From Euborellia annulipes (Eukaryota; Arthropoda; Insecta; Dermaptera; Anisolabididae), in NCBI GenBank assembly GCA_023213315.1, contig JAKCPI010015600.1, forward strand, positions 24,608-88,607: DNA of 64,000 bases, read 5' to 3'. The notes below the pieces were generated by a model. That model was not told where the DNA came from, did not search any database, and saw only the letters and a program-made list of their open reading frames with translations. Position 1 is the stretch's first letter. Each line of letters begins with the position of its first letter. Shown here in pieces: positions 44,670 to 54,984 of the stretch. A program made the position numbers and the translations under genes.

Positions 44670-44702
44670 CTGAAGACGAGATCGAGGCCAGTTCGAAACG
44701 TT
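44670..44702 (+). ncRNA. hammerhead-like motif, decayed
   Basis: CTGAAGACGAG, loop, then TTCGAAACGTT. Stem II is imperfect and no clear fold-back surrounds it. Confidence 0.3.
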
Positions 44703-45087
44703 GAAAGAAAATTAAAACATGTGTTGGTTTTCGCTCTTCACTCTTCATGGCATTAATTATTATTATGTATACTAATGTGAACGAAGTCAATGAGCCGAAA
44801 AATAAAGAAAAATTAAATTATTATTATAAATTAAGTAATAAAGGATCATACTTATATATAAAAGGCTAAGAGGGTGTCCGATGTGTGAAACAACCAATCA
44901 GGCCTCAGGGATAGCGCCATGGTAACAAAATATAAATATTTACCCATGTTTACGATTTTTTTTATTTATTTACATTTTGAATTCTAAAATATCGGCGTAA
45001 ATTTTTTGTCTGTGTACCGGGAGAGTCCCGGAAAGGATATGATTCACAAAAAATCTTAAGTTCATGAATAATTAACCGCTAAAATAA

Positions 45088-45215
45088 TCTCTACATATAA
45101 AAATGAAAAGGGAAAATGTATGTACCGGTATGTATATAAGTAGGCGAGCAAGGGGGTCCAGGGGCGCAGCCCGGCTAGACGGAAAGCCCCGCCGAAGGCG
45201 GGGCTTTGCGTCTAG
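45088..45215 (+). mobile_element. minimal non-autonomous Helitron, 128 bp
   Basis: It begins TCTCTACATATAAAAATG, ends in a GC hairpin (AAAGCCCCGCC / GGCGGGGCTTT), then GCGTCTAG. It sits between an A (45087) and a T (45216). TC start, terminal hairpin, CTAG end and A/T target are the Helitron signature. A second TC start with Helitron-like sequence (TCATACTTATATATAAAAGG) at about 44850 could be the true 5' end of a longer copy. Confidence 0.75.
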
Positions 45216-45263
45216 TTTGTTTATATAAGCTGAAGAGAAGTTGCTATTGATGTTATGGATTGG

Positions 45264-45630
45264 AAGAGAGCAAGTACGGGTGCAGCAAATAAAGAGAGAC
45301 AAATGCCGAAAGGAGGCGTTTCGGGCAAAATTTTATTCGTCCTTCCTCAGTAGGCTTATGATTTAATTAGGCACAAAGTTGTCATTGTTGTTGCGGCACA
45401 AATTTGTGCACATGCATCTTTGTTTATAAAAACGGCCTCGTGAGATTCTTTTAGATAATCTACATTTGAGCAAATTTGGGCAGCAACAACAATGACAACT
45501 TTGTGCCTAATTAGATTATAAGCCTAAAAGGACTGGACGAATAAAATTTTGTCCGAAAGGTCTCCTTTTCGGCATTTGGCATCCAAAGGCTCTCTTTATT
45601 TTCTGCACCCGTACTTGCTCTCTTCCAACC
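45264..45630. mobile_element. fold-back element related to the one at 25139
   Basis: Arms start TGGAAGAGAGCAAGTACGGG, include GACAAATGCCGAAAGGAG and CACAAAGTTGTCATTGTTGT, and return inverted at about 45474-45630. The reverse-strand motif at about 45314-45350 reads CTGAGGA, A, GGAC, loop, CCC, GAAACGCC. Confidence 0.75.
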
Positions 45631-45789
45631 CAATAAAGGATTTATAAATGCTTTATTCTCTCGAAAAATCTCCATTTGTAGAAAATAAAGCTAATTAATT
45701 TTAAGAAGAAAAACAGCCAAAGATCGTCAATAAGCAATGTCAAGAAGTGGTGGCATTTTAGGATTTTTTTAAGGGGAGGCCCATATCCC

Positions 45790-45945
45790 TGGGCGATATA
45801 GACTATCACAGGGGTAGAGTTCTTGCCTCTTGTGCTGAGGGTCCGTGGTTCAAAAGACAAAAATTTATTTCCATTGAATGGCTACGAATTAAATAGAGAC
45901 GGGCGAAAATTAACTTAAATTAAAAAAAAAAAAAAAAAAAAATAA
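45790..45945 (+). repeat. SINE-II-like variant
   Basis: CACAGGGGTAGAGTTCTTGC resembles a tRNA A box. GTCCGTGGTTCAAAAG is a B-box relic, and the body matches SINE-II (AAATTTATTTCCATTGAATG), ending in poly(A). Confidence 0.5.
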
Positions 45946-45949
45946 AAAT

Positions 45950-46499
45950 AAATTGAAAAGGGAGGTCCGAAATTTTTTGTGTGGGAGAGGCGGAATGGTA
46001 GATACAAGCAGTGGAGGGAGGAAATGCGGGTATTAATTATTTATTATATTTTAATTCCATATTCAAACAAATTACCATTAAAAAACAACTTTTGTATCAT
46101 AATATTAATATTTTTTCTATCCAAATAAGGACTCTGCCGGGTACTGCATGACACTAGCGGGTCTCTGGGGTTGGGGGGGGAGGGCTTGGACCCCCAGCAG
46201 CACTACCTCTGAATAAAAGGTTCTGAAGAAATACGCCCGCCGGAAGCCAATATTGGATTTTTTTATTGATACTATAGGTCTATACACTGGGCCTCAACGC
46301 TTTTTTTTTTTACGGAAAAAGTGGACCGCACATTAAAAAAGTTTGAGAACCGCAGCTTTAAATAAATGTAGTTTTTTTTCAAGTGAAGCTCTCTCTTGTG
46401 TTAATCGAATTGGAATAAGTTTTATTGTTACCTCAAAGGCTTATCAACTGAGAAGTCACAATGGCGGTACTAAAGTGTTTTATAATTTTTATTTTTTAT
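45950..46499. other. no gene; orphan hAT-like right end
   Basis: AAAAAGTTTGAGAACCGCAG near 46336-46355 is the inverse of a CTGCGGTTCTCAAACTT hAT terminus. The left partner was not found. Confidence 0.4.
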
Positions 46500-46675
46500 T
46501 TTCATTAAGGTCTTTTTCGGCAACGGAGGCCATTTAGACCCCTTCTCTATTTATTTCAATTTATTGATAGCCAATTAAATTGAAATACATTTTCGCATGA
46601 GATGGGATGCGAACCGCGACCCTTGGTACAGAAGGCCAGCACGCTTACCACTGCACCAAGACCCGAGGGCGTTGT
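46500..46675 (-). repeat. SINE-II copy
   Basis: Body CTATTTATTTCAATTTATTG and head (GGATGCGAACCGCGACCC ... CACTGCACCAAGACCCG) lie in reverse orientation. Confidence 0.7.
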
Positions 46676-47691
46676 ATAAATATAATATTAATAAATTTAT
46701 TTGTTTACCGACTTAGGTACATAAAGGCAGGGGCGTAGCCAAGGGGGGATGGGGGGAGTCCCCCCCAGGTCGAATCGAGTTGGCAAAAGTTGGCAAAATC
46801 AAGGACCAGTTGGCAAAATAAAGTTTTTTTAACAGAAATTAATTTATATTTTAATTTAAAAAAAAATTAAATTTTCTTTTTTTATATTTTCATCTATTAA
46901 AAAAATTTTTTTTTTTAATTTTCAAATAAATAAATTTATTTTCTTTTTACTGAATATAAATTTATTATATAATACAAACACACAGAGAAAATCATTAGTA
47001 AATAAAATATTTGAACAAATAAAAAAACCTCAGTCGTTCATTTGAATTTTCTTTATTTACTATAATTGTAAAAAAAGGAATTAAACAATGTTTTTGATAA
47101 AAAAATAAATTTTATACAGGTCAACAAAAAAGTTTTTTGAAATTTAGGGCTATTCCTGGCTATATGGAAGCGCTAATTCCAAAAATAAAAAAAATAAAAA
47201 AAAAAATAAAATAAATTTTGCGCCATCGGCTCTAGTTTTAGAGATATAGAGAAAATTAAATTTTAATAAATAATCTGATCAAGAGCGACTCTTATTTTGA
47301 ATTTTTTAGTTTTTTAAAGTCGTTACCCCTTAAAAATATGCAGTTAGTTGAAATACATAGAAAATAGGTCTATACTGTAAAGTTTGAGCCCAATCGGAGG
47401 GGGCTTAGTGGTGCAAAACACGGCTAAAAGTTTAGAAAAATTGGATTTTTTCATTTTTTTAAGCCACTCCTGAATAGAATTTTTACCATCCCTGAATGAA
47501 AAAAAGTATGTTTATGATCTTCTATAGTTTTTAACTTTCCAAAAGTTAAGAATGCCAAGCGTGGCGAAAGCCCCGGGATTGGTGACTCAGAGCAATCAGC
47601 TTGTGGAACGTCCTATCGGTAGCCATCGGTATAATGTAATTTAGAAATATATTAAATAAAGTCATACCTGGCCTCTGTAGCCGAAAAAGTT

Positions 47692-47952
47692 TTTTTTTTT
47701 TTAAACATTCACACTTTTCCTCATCTCACACTCACACACACATTCACACTGTCTTTTCGGCAACTTAGGCCATGTAAGACATTTACGATAACCGTTATTG
47801 ATTTAATATACATTTTGGGGTCCAGGCATTCTTATTTAAGCCATTTGGTATCCAAGTGGCTTAAATAAAATCATCGGACTGCCTGGGATCAGAACCCGCG
47901 ACGTTTGGTATACGAGGTTAGCACGCTAACCTCTACACCAAGCCCGAGGGCC
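47692..47952 (-). repeat. SINE-I with 12-bp target duplication
   Basis: GCCGAAAAAGTT is at 47680-47691 and 47953-47964. The target CTCTGTAGCCGAAAAAG itself looks like a SINE-II tail, so one SINE may have landed in another. Confidence 0.88.
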
Positions 47953-48360
47953 GCCGAAAAAGTTAAAAAAAAATAATAATTCATTGATAACGAAATTATG
48001 AGCAAAACAGTTTTCCTAGTCAGGATTCAGAGCTATCCATCCATATACCCAAGAATAGCTCTAAATTCTTGGCGCAAAACACCATCTTTATCATAAAATT
48101 TTCTTTTATTTGCTTTTTAACAAAATTGACTTTGATAACTATTTTGTTCATAATTTCTTTAGAATGATTTTTAGAAAGTGAAAGAACTACAGAATATCGT
48201 AAATATATGTTTTTTTGCATACAATGATGGTAAAAGATTCTACCTATTAGGGGTGTCCAAAGTTGAAAAAACTGAAAAAATTCGATTTTTTTAAAATTTT
48301 AGCCGTGTTTTGCACCACTAAATCGCCTTAAATTGGGCTGAAACTTTATATTTCTATGTA

Positions 48361-48612
48361 CAGTGGAACTTCGCTTAAAGAGCATAATTCGTTCCAGAAT
48401 CATACTAGTAAAGCGAAACACTCGTTATGCAAACAATAACATTCTCTCATTAGAGCTGTCCCCTCATGACACAGACTGATGTAACATGAGCACAATCCGG
48501 ACTTCTCTCTCCTCTCCACTCGTTATGCGAAACTCACTCGTTAAGCAAGTCATATTTTTAAATTTTTTTACAAATTGCTTGTTATGAAAGGGCACCTAAC
48601 GACGTTCTAATG
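48361..48612. mobile_element. pogo-type MITE, 252 bp, TA target
   Basis: It starts CAGTGGAACTTCGCTTAAAG and ends AACGACGTTCTAATG, with TA at 48359-48360 and 48613-48614. Internal CACTCGTTATGC repeats occur. It splits one arm of the host hAT element's inverted repeat, whose sequence resumes behind it. Confidence 0.75.
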
Positions 48613-49364
48613 TATTTCTTTTTAGGGGTAAAGCCAGAAAATTCAAAATAAGAGTCGCTCTAGAGCTCATTTTCTATTAAAATTTAATTTTCTCTAAATC
48701 TCTAAAACTAAATTTGATGGAGAAAAACTTATTTGGAATTAGGGTATTCTATATAAAAACCTAGAATTGCTCAAAACACCCAAATTACATTAGAAAATAG
48801 AAGAGGGTTTTAGTCGGTAAGAGTCCTGTACTACTCGACAAAATTTTTCATTGAGTGTAATTATATGGGGAATTTCTCAATTGAAAAAAATCTTGCCTTA
48901 ATTATATTTCTATCAAAAATTTTGTTTAATCCTTAGTTTTTTAATATTAAAATAGCAAAGTGAAGGGGAGGGGACTTAACTTCAAACATGTCAATAGCGA
49001 CTAAGGGGCGTCGGGTTTCCCTAGTAAATTAATATATATAGGATGAATAAGAATGTGAATTGTACAGTTGGAAATTGATTAAATTGAGTTGGCATTTTTG
49101 GCCTTCCCCCTGAAAAATCTCTTCGTACCCCCTGTATAAAGGTGATTGAGATAAATATATATTAATTTATTATAGGGTCTAAAGTGTTGTATAAACATTT
49201 AATTTTTTTTTCTTACTTCTAATTTTGATGGCTGACCCAGGGATCGAACAAGGTGCTTCGTGTGATAACTATTACACGTGTCGAGGTCATTACATACCTA
49301 TATAATTATGATATTTATTTTTTTAACTATTGTTACGAACTGCATTTATCTTGGATTCCAAAAA

Positions 49365-49818
49365 AATCTGCTGTACAGCACAGCACAGCACACAACTCTC
49401 TTATTTTTGATGTGCTATCACATCAAATTTTTTTGTGTCGATATATATTTAGTTTTCACTGGTATTTATTATAACCCAAGAGATATAATTTATATTCAAT
49501 CATAAGAATTTTTTTTTAAATTTGTTTTAAGGTCCCAGGCAGTCGGATGAGATCTTAACTAAAAATATAATTGATTTATAAATTTTAAATAAAATCGTTA
49601 GAGCGGAATTTGGGGGTAAATAGAAAAAAAAATTCAAAAAGTACATAAGTATGTCCGATTTTATTCAGATTAGTTTTCAAAATTAGATCTCAAAAAATTC
49701 GAAATCGAATTTTTCAAATGATGTGATAACTATTACATATACTTTCTATATAAGGGGGAGGGGGAAAAAAAAGAGGGGGGGGGGGGGTTAAACATATATA
49801 GGTAAGAGAATGTAAAAA
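49365..49818 (+). repeat. A-family decayed copy
   Basis: It runs from AAATCTGCTGTACAGCAC at 49365 to GGTAAGAGAATGTAAAA at 49801. The right arm is partly lost and a 13-G run lies at 49775-49787. Confidence 0.65.
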
Positions 49819-49819
49819 A

Positions 49820-50700
49820 AATAAAATATTTTTCCATTCTTCTTCTGATATATTACTTTTTCATTATTTGAAAACTGGATTCACGTTTAAAATCCCTTTT
49901 TTGTGCCTCTTTCATCTACTCTAATGGCCGGTACTATAACTTTTTGAATTTTAATTTTGCATGTTAGCCATCAGAGTGACCTTGATCTTATCAGCTACCA
50001 AACTCTCTCTTGAAAGCCTCCACGAAAGCCGAAAATTTCTTTAAACTTTTTTAATGGTCACACTTTAATTTTCAAAGAAAAAAATTCTTTTACTTGAGCA
50101 AGCAGCTCGATGAGTTTTAATTAAATAAATTTATTTAGGCCAAGGGTTGAGTATACATTAAACCCGAAAACATATATGGGTCATAAGTAAATAATACGGG
50201 GAGTAGTCTTAAAATTTAATTTATTACCAACAAAACCGCATTTATTGAATTTATAAAATAATGAAAAAATATTGTTATAACATAATACTTTTTTTTTATT
50301 AAGATCCTGTTTCGCAAAAAGTCATAAAAAATTTATTGTCGCACATGAATTACTCATTGGATTGAATAAATAACAGGATTTTAACAAATACTTGTTAGAA
50401 ATCAAGTTGTTTAATTAATTGTTAATAGTCTTCATGTCAAATTTTTTTGGGGTATGATCAAAGTAAATTTAATAAACCCCTTAGAGAAATATTAAAATAT
50501 TTGAAAAAAAAAATGTGAGAGGAATATATAATATTGATGTATTGAAATACATACATAATAAATTTAATCGAATTTAAATTGTTTTTTAATTGAGGAATAA
50601 TTTAAAGAAAAAAAATTTTTTTCAATCTTTGCCTGATTTTTAAATCTTTGCCTGATATCAAGTAACCGGAACTAGAAGGGGATAGGGGCCATTTGTAAGC
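49820..50700. other. no recognised feature
   Basis: AT-rich, nothing supported. Confidence 0.5.
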
Positions 50701-50714
50701 ATGAGGAAGGGAGG

Positions 50715-50870
50715 CGTAAAAGGTCAAGGGGGTGGCCCGGCTGACCAAGGGGTGGATGGGGCATCGGCCCCGTGCCTTGGAAGGACCTGGGTTCAATGCC
50801 AGGCCAAGGCACACGCCATGTCACGTGCCAGTTGGGGGGAGTAAGCGCGAAAAATCAGATCCTATCGTAC
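50715..50870 (+). repeat. GC-rich tRNA-like SINE candidate
   Basis: GACCTGGGTTCAATGCCAGG resembles a T arm and B box. Upstream GGGCATCGGCCCCGTGCC may be a hairpin arm. Orientation and family are uncertain. Confidence 0.3.
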
Positions 50871-51024
50871 ATCTACTGAGGAAAATTATTCACTTTTATT
50901 TTGTATTTTACCTAACCAAATAAGAGATTATTACAACTTTAAATTTTTAAAACAATTGCAGTGACGCAACCAAGGGAGGGTGTAGAGAGGAAAAAAGAGT
51001 AGTTTTTATTGCATTCAGAGGTCT

Positions 51025-51235
51025 TTTTCGGACAAAACGTTTTGCTCAACACCGATTGAGCAAAACGCTCATTGGCAAAACATTTTGTTCAATGCTATCG
51101 AATCATGTCCAATTGTGTTTTGCCTCTTCGGTGTGCGTTGACCCAAAGAAAAGTATTGAAAAAACAGTTTTAGGCAAAAACATTTTGTTCTAAAACGTGT
51201 TTGCTCAATTAGTGTGCCCAAGTAGTATGATCACG
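51025..51235. repeat. GAGCAAAACG repeat, second locus
   Basis: Repeats of AAAACGTTTTGCTCAA(C), CCGATTGAGCAAAACG and CGGTGTGCGTTGACC match the 12540-12656 locus. The unit is partly palindromic. Confidence 0.5.
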
Positions 51236-51263
51236 ACTGTTAGAGCCAATTATAAGGAAAAAA

Positions 51264-51795
51264 ACTAGAAAAGTATATCAGTAAAGTACTATTATTCTTT
51301 GGACGATTTTATTTGAGACGCATGCTACATGAGTACTTAGCTTAAATACAAAATTTGAGTATCGAGAGATTATTAGTTTTTTAGTTATTTTGTTAATCCA
51401 CATTTTTTGATATTTCACTTGAAATTTATTAAATTTATTGTGAAAAAATCCTAAATTCTATGAAGATCTATTGCAGTTAAAATATCAAAATATTTACCTA
51501 AATTTCTGGGAATGAGATTTTATTGCTTTTTTTGCCCAATTTATTGCTTTTCTTAAAATTGCCATTAAAAGAGGCGATTCCTTATTAATTTGAATTTTAG
51601 TTTTTTTCACAATAAATATAATGTATTTCAAATGAAATTTCAAAAAATGTGGGTTAACAAAATAACTCAAAAAAGAAAAATTTCTCTCTCTATGCTCAAA
51701 TTTTATACTTAAGCTAAGACCCCATGTCGCATGCGTCTCGAAGAATTTCAATTAATATCGACCAAAGACTAATAGTAGTTTACTAATGTACTTGA
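51264..51795. repeat. inverted pair of A-like middle segments
   Basis: The left arm (51264-51445: AGTATATCAGTAAAGTACTA, AGACGCATGCTACATGAG, TTTGTTAATCCACATTTTTT) is repeated in reverse at 51610-51795. The loop is about 165 bp. Confidence 0.65.
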
Positions 51796-51968
51796 CTGAT
51801 TTTTATCGAAATTTTTTATTGCAAGCCGGCGCAGTTAGTATTGTATATATTCAATATATATAATTAAAATAGCCATCAAAATCGTAATTGACTTTACATT
51901 TATTAAATGAAATAGTTTTGGACACTCCAAAAATTCATAATCATTGCTGAATATAGTGGCGACCGAGA

Positions 51969-51990
51969 GGGGGGGGGGGGGGGGGGGGGC
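51969..51990 (+). repeat. 22-G run followed by CCCGGCCCCGGGCGCGG
   Basis: The homopolymer is next to GTGGCGACCGAGAG, which may be a hAT terminus. It is extreme against the AT-rich background. Confidence 0.5.
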
Positions 51991-52029
51991 CCGGCCCCGG
52001 GCGCGGTATTTTTAAAAAAAAATAATTAA

Positions 52030-52830
52030 TTTTGGGGGGAAAAAAAAAATTAAATGCTGAATATATAAAGTTAGTAAATTTATCAAATCTCGTTAATGCA
52101 GTACTATAATATATTTTTATCTAAATTAAAATTTTATCAAATTATTATTCTTAATTTCACTAATCGTATAGTAAGTATTATTTTCTTTTTTTATTATTTT
52201 AATACGACCTTGCTTTTAGTGCGGTCGGTTCGTGACAAGTGTCATTCAATCATGTTCCCCTGTTGAAATTTATTCTTCTTAATTCGCAAATGAATAGTTG
52301 TTCTAGCCAGCAAAAATTCCTGGGATATTCGCACACAATGTTTTCCAATATCCGGAAAGTAGAGGCTGAATATTTTTTTGAAAATGTTAAGTATAAAATA
52401 ATTATGATAAAAAATTTTGATGCTTTTTTGATTTAATTATTATAATAAAATTATTTTTTTAAGAGGATATACCCTGTCGAATTAACCATCTAACATCTAT
52501 CCATCTAAAGTTTATCTTTTTTTTTGAGAGCAAGACCTTAGCCAGAAAATTTTTAGGGGGTAAGGAGGAGTGGCGTTTTGACGATCCAGATAATTCCCCA
52601 ATGAATAAATTTTAAAGAATATAAAATATTTTTTCTAAGTGGTAAACCCCGCCTTCGCCCAGTTGTTCTTTGCCAGTATATGATCTGGAAGATCTAGAGA
52701 TCTAGAGAAAGAACGACAGGACACGAAGCCCATGCGATCAATTTTTCTCAATTATTATATTAATTTTTTAGCATCTTTAACAAAAAGTGTGGGAAATCTT
52801 TTTTATTTACGAATTAATAAAAAAAAAAAA
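52030..52830. other. no recognised feature
   Basis: AT-rich, nothing supported. TAGCCAGAAAATTTTTAGGG near 52541 resembles subterminal hAT sequence. Confidence 0.35.
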
Positions 52831-52831
52831 T

Positions 52832-53197
52832 TTAATTAAAACACATTTTAAAAAAAAAGTCGATTTCACTTTTCATAAAAATGCTGGAAGGGTTTTTCTC
52901 TCCCGCCCCTTGGGCTATTCTGCAAAACCTCCCTTTTCTGATGGATGGAATTGACGACTGACTGTTAACATAATCAGATGGGCCCTTGGAGGCTGCGACA
53001 GTGTCTCCGGCCCCCAGGGCCTGTAACCATTTTATTCCGACTTTTTTTCCCCTCTCTTCTGGATGGATCTTGATCATCACATGTTGGCTTGAAACCATAA
53101 AAAAAAATTCCCATTCATCCATAAAACTCTTGAGATTGACCACCAGAAAAAAAAGAGCAAAGGGAAAAAAATAAAATTTGATCGTTAGAGATATCAT
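52832..53197 (-). CDS. unrecognised 121-residue ORF
   Basis: This is the longest complete frame outside the LINE. The middle (about residues 35-105), in a GC-richer patch, contains HPEERGKKVGIKWLQALGAG and DTVAASKGPSDYVNSQ, a normal-looking protein composition. Both ends are Phe- and Lys-rich from AT sequence and are unlikely to be coding. It could be an exon of an unidentified gene, a relic or chance. No family is recognised and no splice sites are clear. Confidence 0.2.
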   Translation of the reverse strand: MISLTIKFYFFPFALFFLVVNLKSFMDEWEFFFMVSSQHVMIKIHPEERGKKVGIKWLQALGAGDTVAASKGPSDYVNSQSSIPSIRKGRFCRIAQGAGEKNPSSIFMKSEIDFFFKMCFN

Positions 53198-53199
53198 TT

Positions 53200-53930
53200 A
53201 AAATTGGTTGAAAGGGAAAATTAAAATAAGATAAATATTTTATTAAAAATATCTGTATTTAATTATTACTTCAAGTATTCAGATAAAATTTTCAATTTCA
53301 ATGGACTATGCGAGTGAACCCACGGCGGCGACCACGAGTTCCCCGAGCTAAGTCTTTCCTGGTTCTTTTTATATCAGTGTTCTCCTTATTACCGGGCCAC
53401 GCCTTTCTTCTTGGCTATCTAATTTTATATTTTTAGCCGACTACTCGACTTCGGTTTTTCCTGATTGATGGTATTTACTTTCGGATTTTTTATCCTCTTC
53501 TTGTCTTTTTTGATAATCTTAATGATAAAATTATTTTTACTAATTTTTCCTTATTTATTTATTATGCTAGAATGATATATATTGTACACACTATATCTGG
53601 TAATTGATAAAAATCAGATCGATTAGAGATTAAAATTTATCTGATATGTAAAATAATTTATTTCATAAAATTATAAATTTAGAATCATTCATTAAATTTT
53701 TTTTTCCACTCAAGAGCACACTCTTGTGACCACGAGTTACTCAAGCTGAGGCGGACTTTATATTCAAGTGTCGATCCCCAAAGGGAAAAGGCGAAGATAG
53801 AATTTTTCTTGTGGGCAAAGTTGTGCGCTCGGCTTAGTCCGACTCTTTATTTAAATTTTATTTATCTTGGCCTCTAAGATTATTTTCGAAAAAGTCAGAA
53901 AGGATCTAGAATCAAAATGTATTACTTTCT
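53200..53930. other. no gene; recurrent ACCACGAGTT motif twice
   Basis: GACCACGAGTTCCCCGAGCT (53330) and GACCACGAGTTACTCAAGCT (53728) match motifs at 9446 and 17533. The surroundings are moderately GC-rich. Confidence 0.4.
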
Positions 53931-53931
53931 C

Positions 53932-54194
53932 TTACCTATTAATATATAGATAGGAGAAATGGTTGCCATGGTAACAAAATATACTTTTTCTATCTTTATA
54001 AATCTTAGATCTTAAATTCTAATGTACCCTACAGCTGAAAACTAAATATATAACGACACAAAAATGAATTGGCTACCAATCATTTAAAATAAATAGGGAC
54101 GGGGTATAAATGGTCTTAGATGCGGAAAAAGACCTTAAAAAAATTTTAAAAAACGACACAAAAATTCTGTTGTGATAAGTGCACAGCAGATTTT
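53932..54194 (-). repeat. A-family derivative split by a SINE-II
   Basis: The terminus ACTTTCTCTTACCTATTAAT is joined directly to the X-box region (GTTGCCATGGTAAC, 53962-53975) and ends in a decayed palindrome. A SINE-II piece interrupts at 54066-54152. Confidence 0.7.
54066..54152 (+). repeat. 5'-truncated SINE-II with 13-bp target duplication
   Basis: ACGACACAAAAAT is at 54053-54065 and 54153-54165. Only body and tail (TTGGCTACCAATCATTT ... GCGGAAAAAGACCTT) are present. The 5' truncation is typical of LINE-driven insertion. Confidence 0.8.
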
Positions 54195-54631
54195 TTTAAA
54201 TTGTTTAATATTTATCTTAAAATCGCTTCTTATATTATTAGGTAAATCTAAAATTACTAGATTGTTAATTTATATTTGATTAGTTTTGTAATAAATAATT
54301 AAGTTTGTGAAATATTAACGAGTAAATTTTGGGTAAAATGATGTTTAAAATTATTTATCTTCACAAAAAAGAAATATGAATAGATCATACAGTAGACGTT
54401 CTGCGAGCTGGTTGCGTTTCGAGAAATTAAGTTATGCGCTAAAATTTTATTTATGATAACTAATAAAAAGTCAATTTAGTTGATTAATATCTTATTATAA
54501 ATAATGTTTTTCCTGGCCAATAAAATTTATTTAAAATAATTGGCTAGTAAGTAATTTAAATAAATATGCCTCAAAAAAAAAAAAAATTCGAAACAGAAGA
54601 ATAGAAGAAGAAAATTAAATGCGCCTGGAGA

Positions 54632-54919
54632 CATGGGCGTACTCAGCGAGGGGCAGGGGGGGGGGCAGCTGCCCCCTAGAAGCATCAAATAAAAAATTAA
54701 ATGTTTATAAAGTGATGAAACGAAACAATTGGTGGATGGCGACGGGGAATGATTCTTTTTGTTAGGACTAGAGGGTTTTTAGGCCTTTAATTCGAAGGCT
54801 TTACCCCTCTATATAAAAAATAGCTATGTCACAATCTGGACGACCATGATCTGCCCCCCCCCTGGACGACCATGATCTGACCATGCCCCCCTCTAGATTT
54901 GATCCTGGGTACGCCCATG
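54632..54919. mobile_element. hAT MITE, 288 bp, 8-bp target duplication
   Basis: Termini CATGGGCGTAC and GTACGCCCATG are perfect inverses. CCTGGAGA flanks at 54624-54631 and 54920-54927. The interior has GGGGGGGGGGCAGCTGCC and a duplicated GGACGACCATGATCTG. No transposase. Confidence 0.92.
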
Positions 54920-54984
54920 CCTGGAGATCGGCAAAAGTATCGAAATGATCTGAGCTTGTATCAATACTGGAGCTATCAATGGAA

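Larger units (their letters stand above)
46728..49134. mobile_element. hAT-type element, 2.4 kb, with internal long inverted repeat
   Basis: The left end CAGGGGCGTAGCCAAGG and right end CTTCGTACCCCCTG are hAT-like inverted termini. The octamers CATAAAGG (46720-46727) and TATAAAGG (49135-49142) flank with one mismatch. Arms at about 47215-47470 and 48275-48740 are inverse (GAGCGACTCTTATTTTGAAT; GCCGTGTTTTGCACCACTA). SINE-I and a pogo MITE are nested inside. No transposase frame survives. Confidence 0.75.

Noticed and set aside
45187..45210. GC hairpin resembling a rho-independent terminator
   Set aside because: Eukaryotic context, no gene upstream. The TC start and CTAG end explain it as a Helitron terminus.
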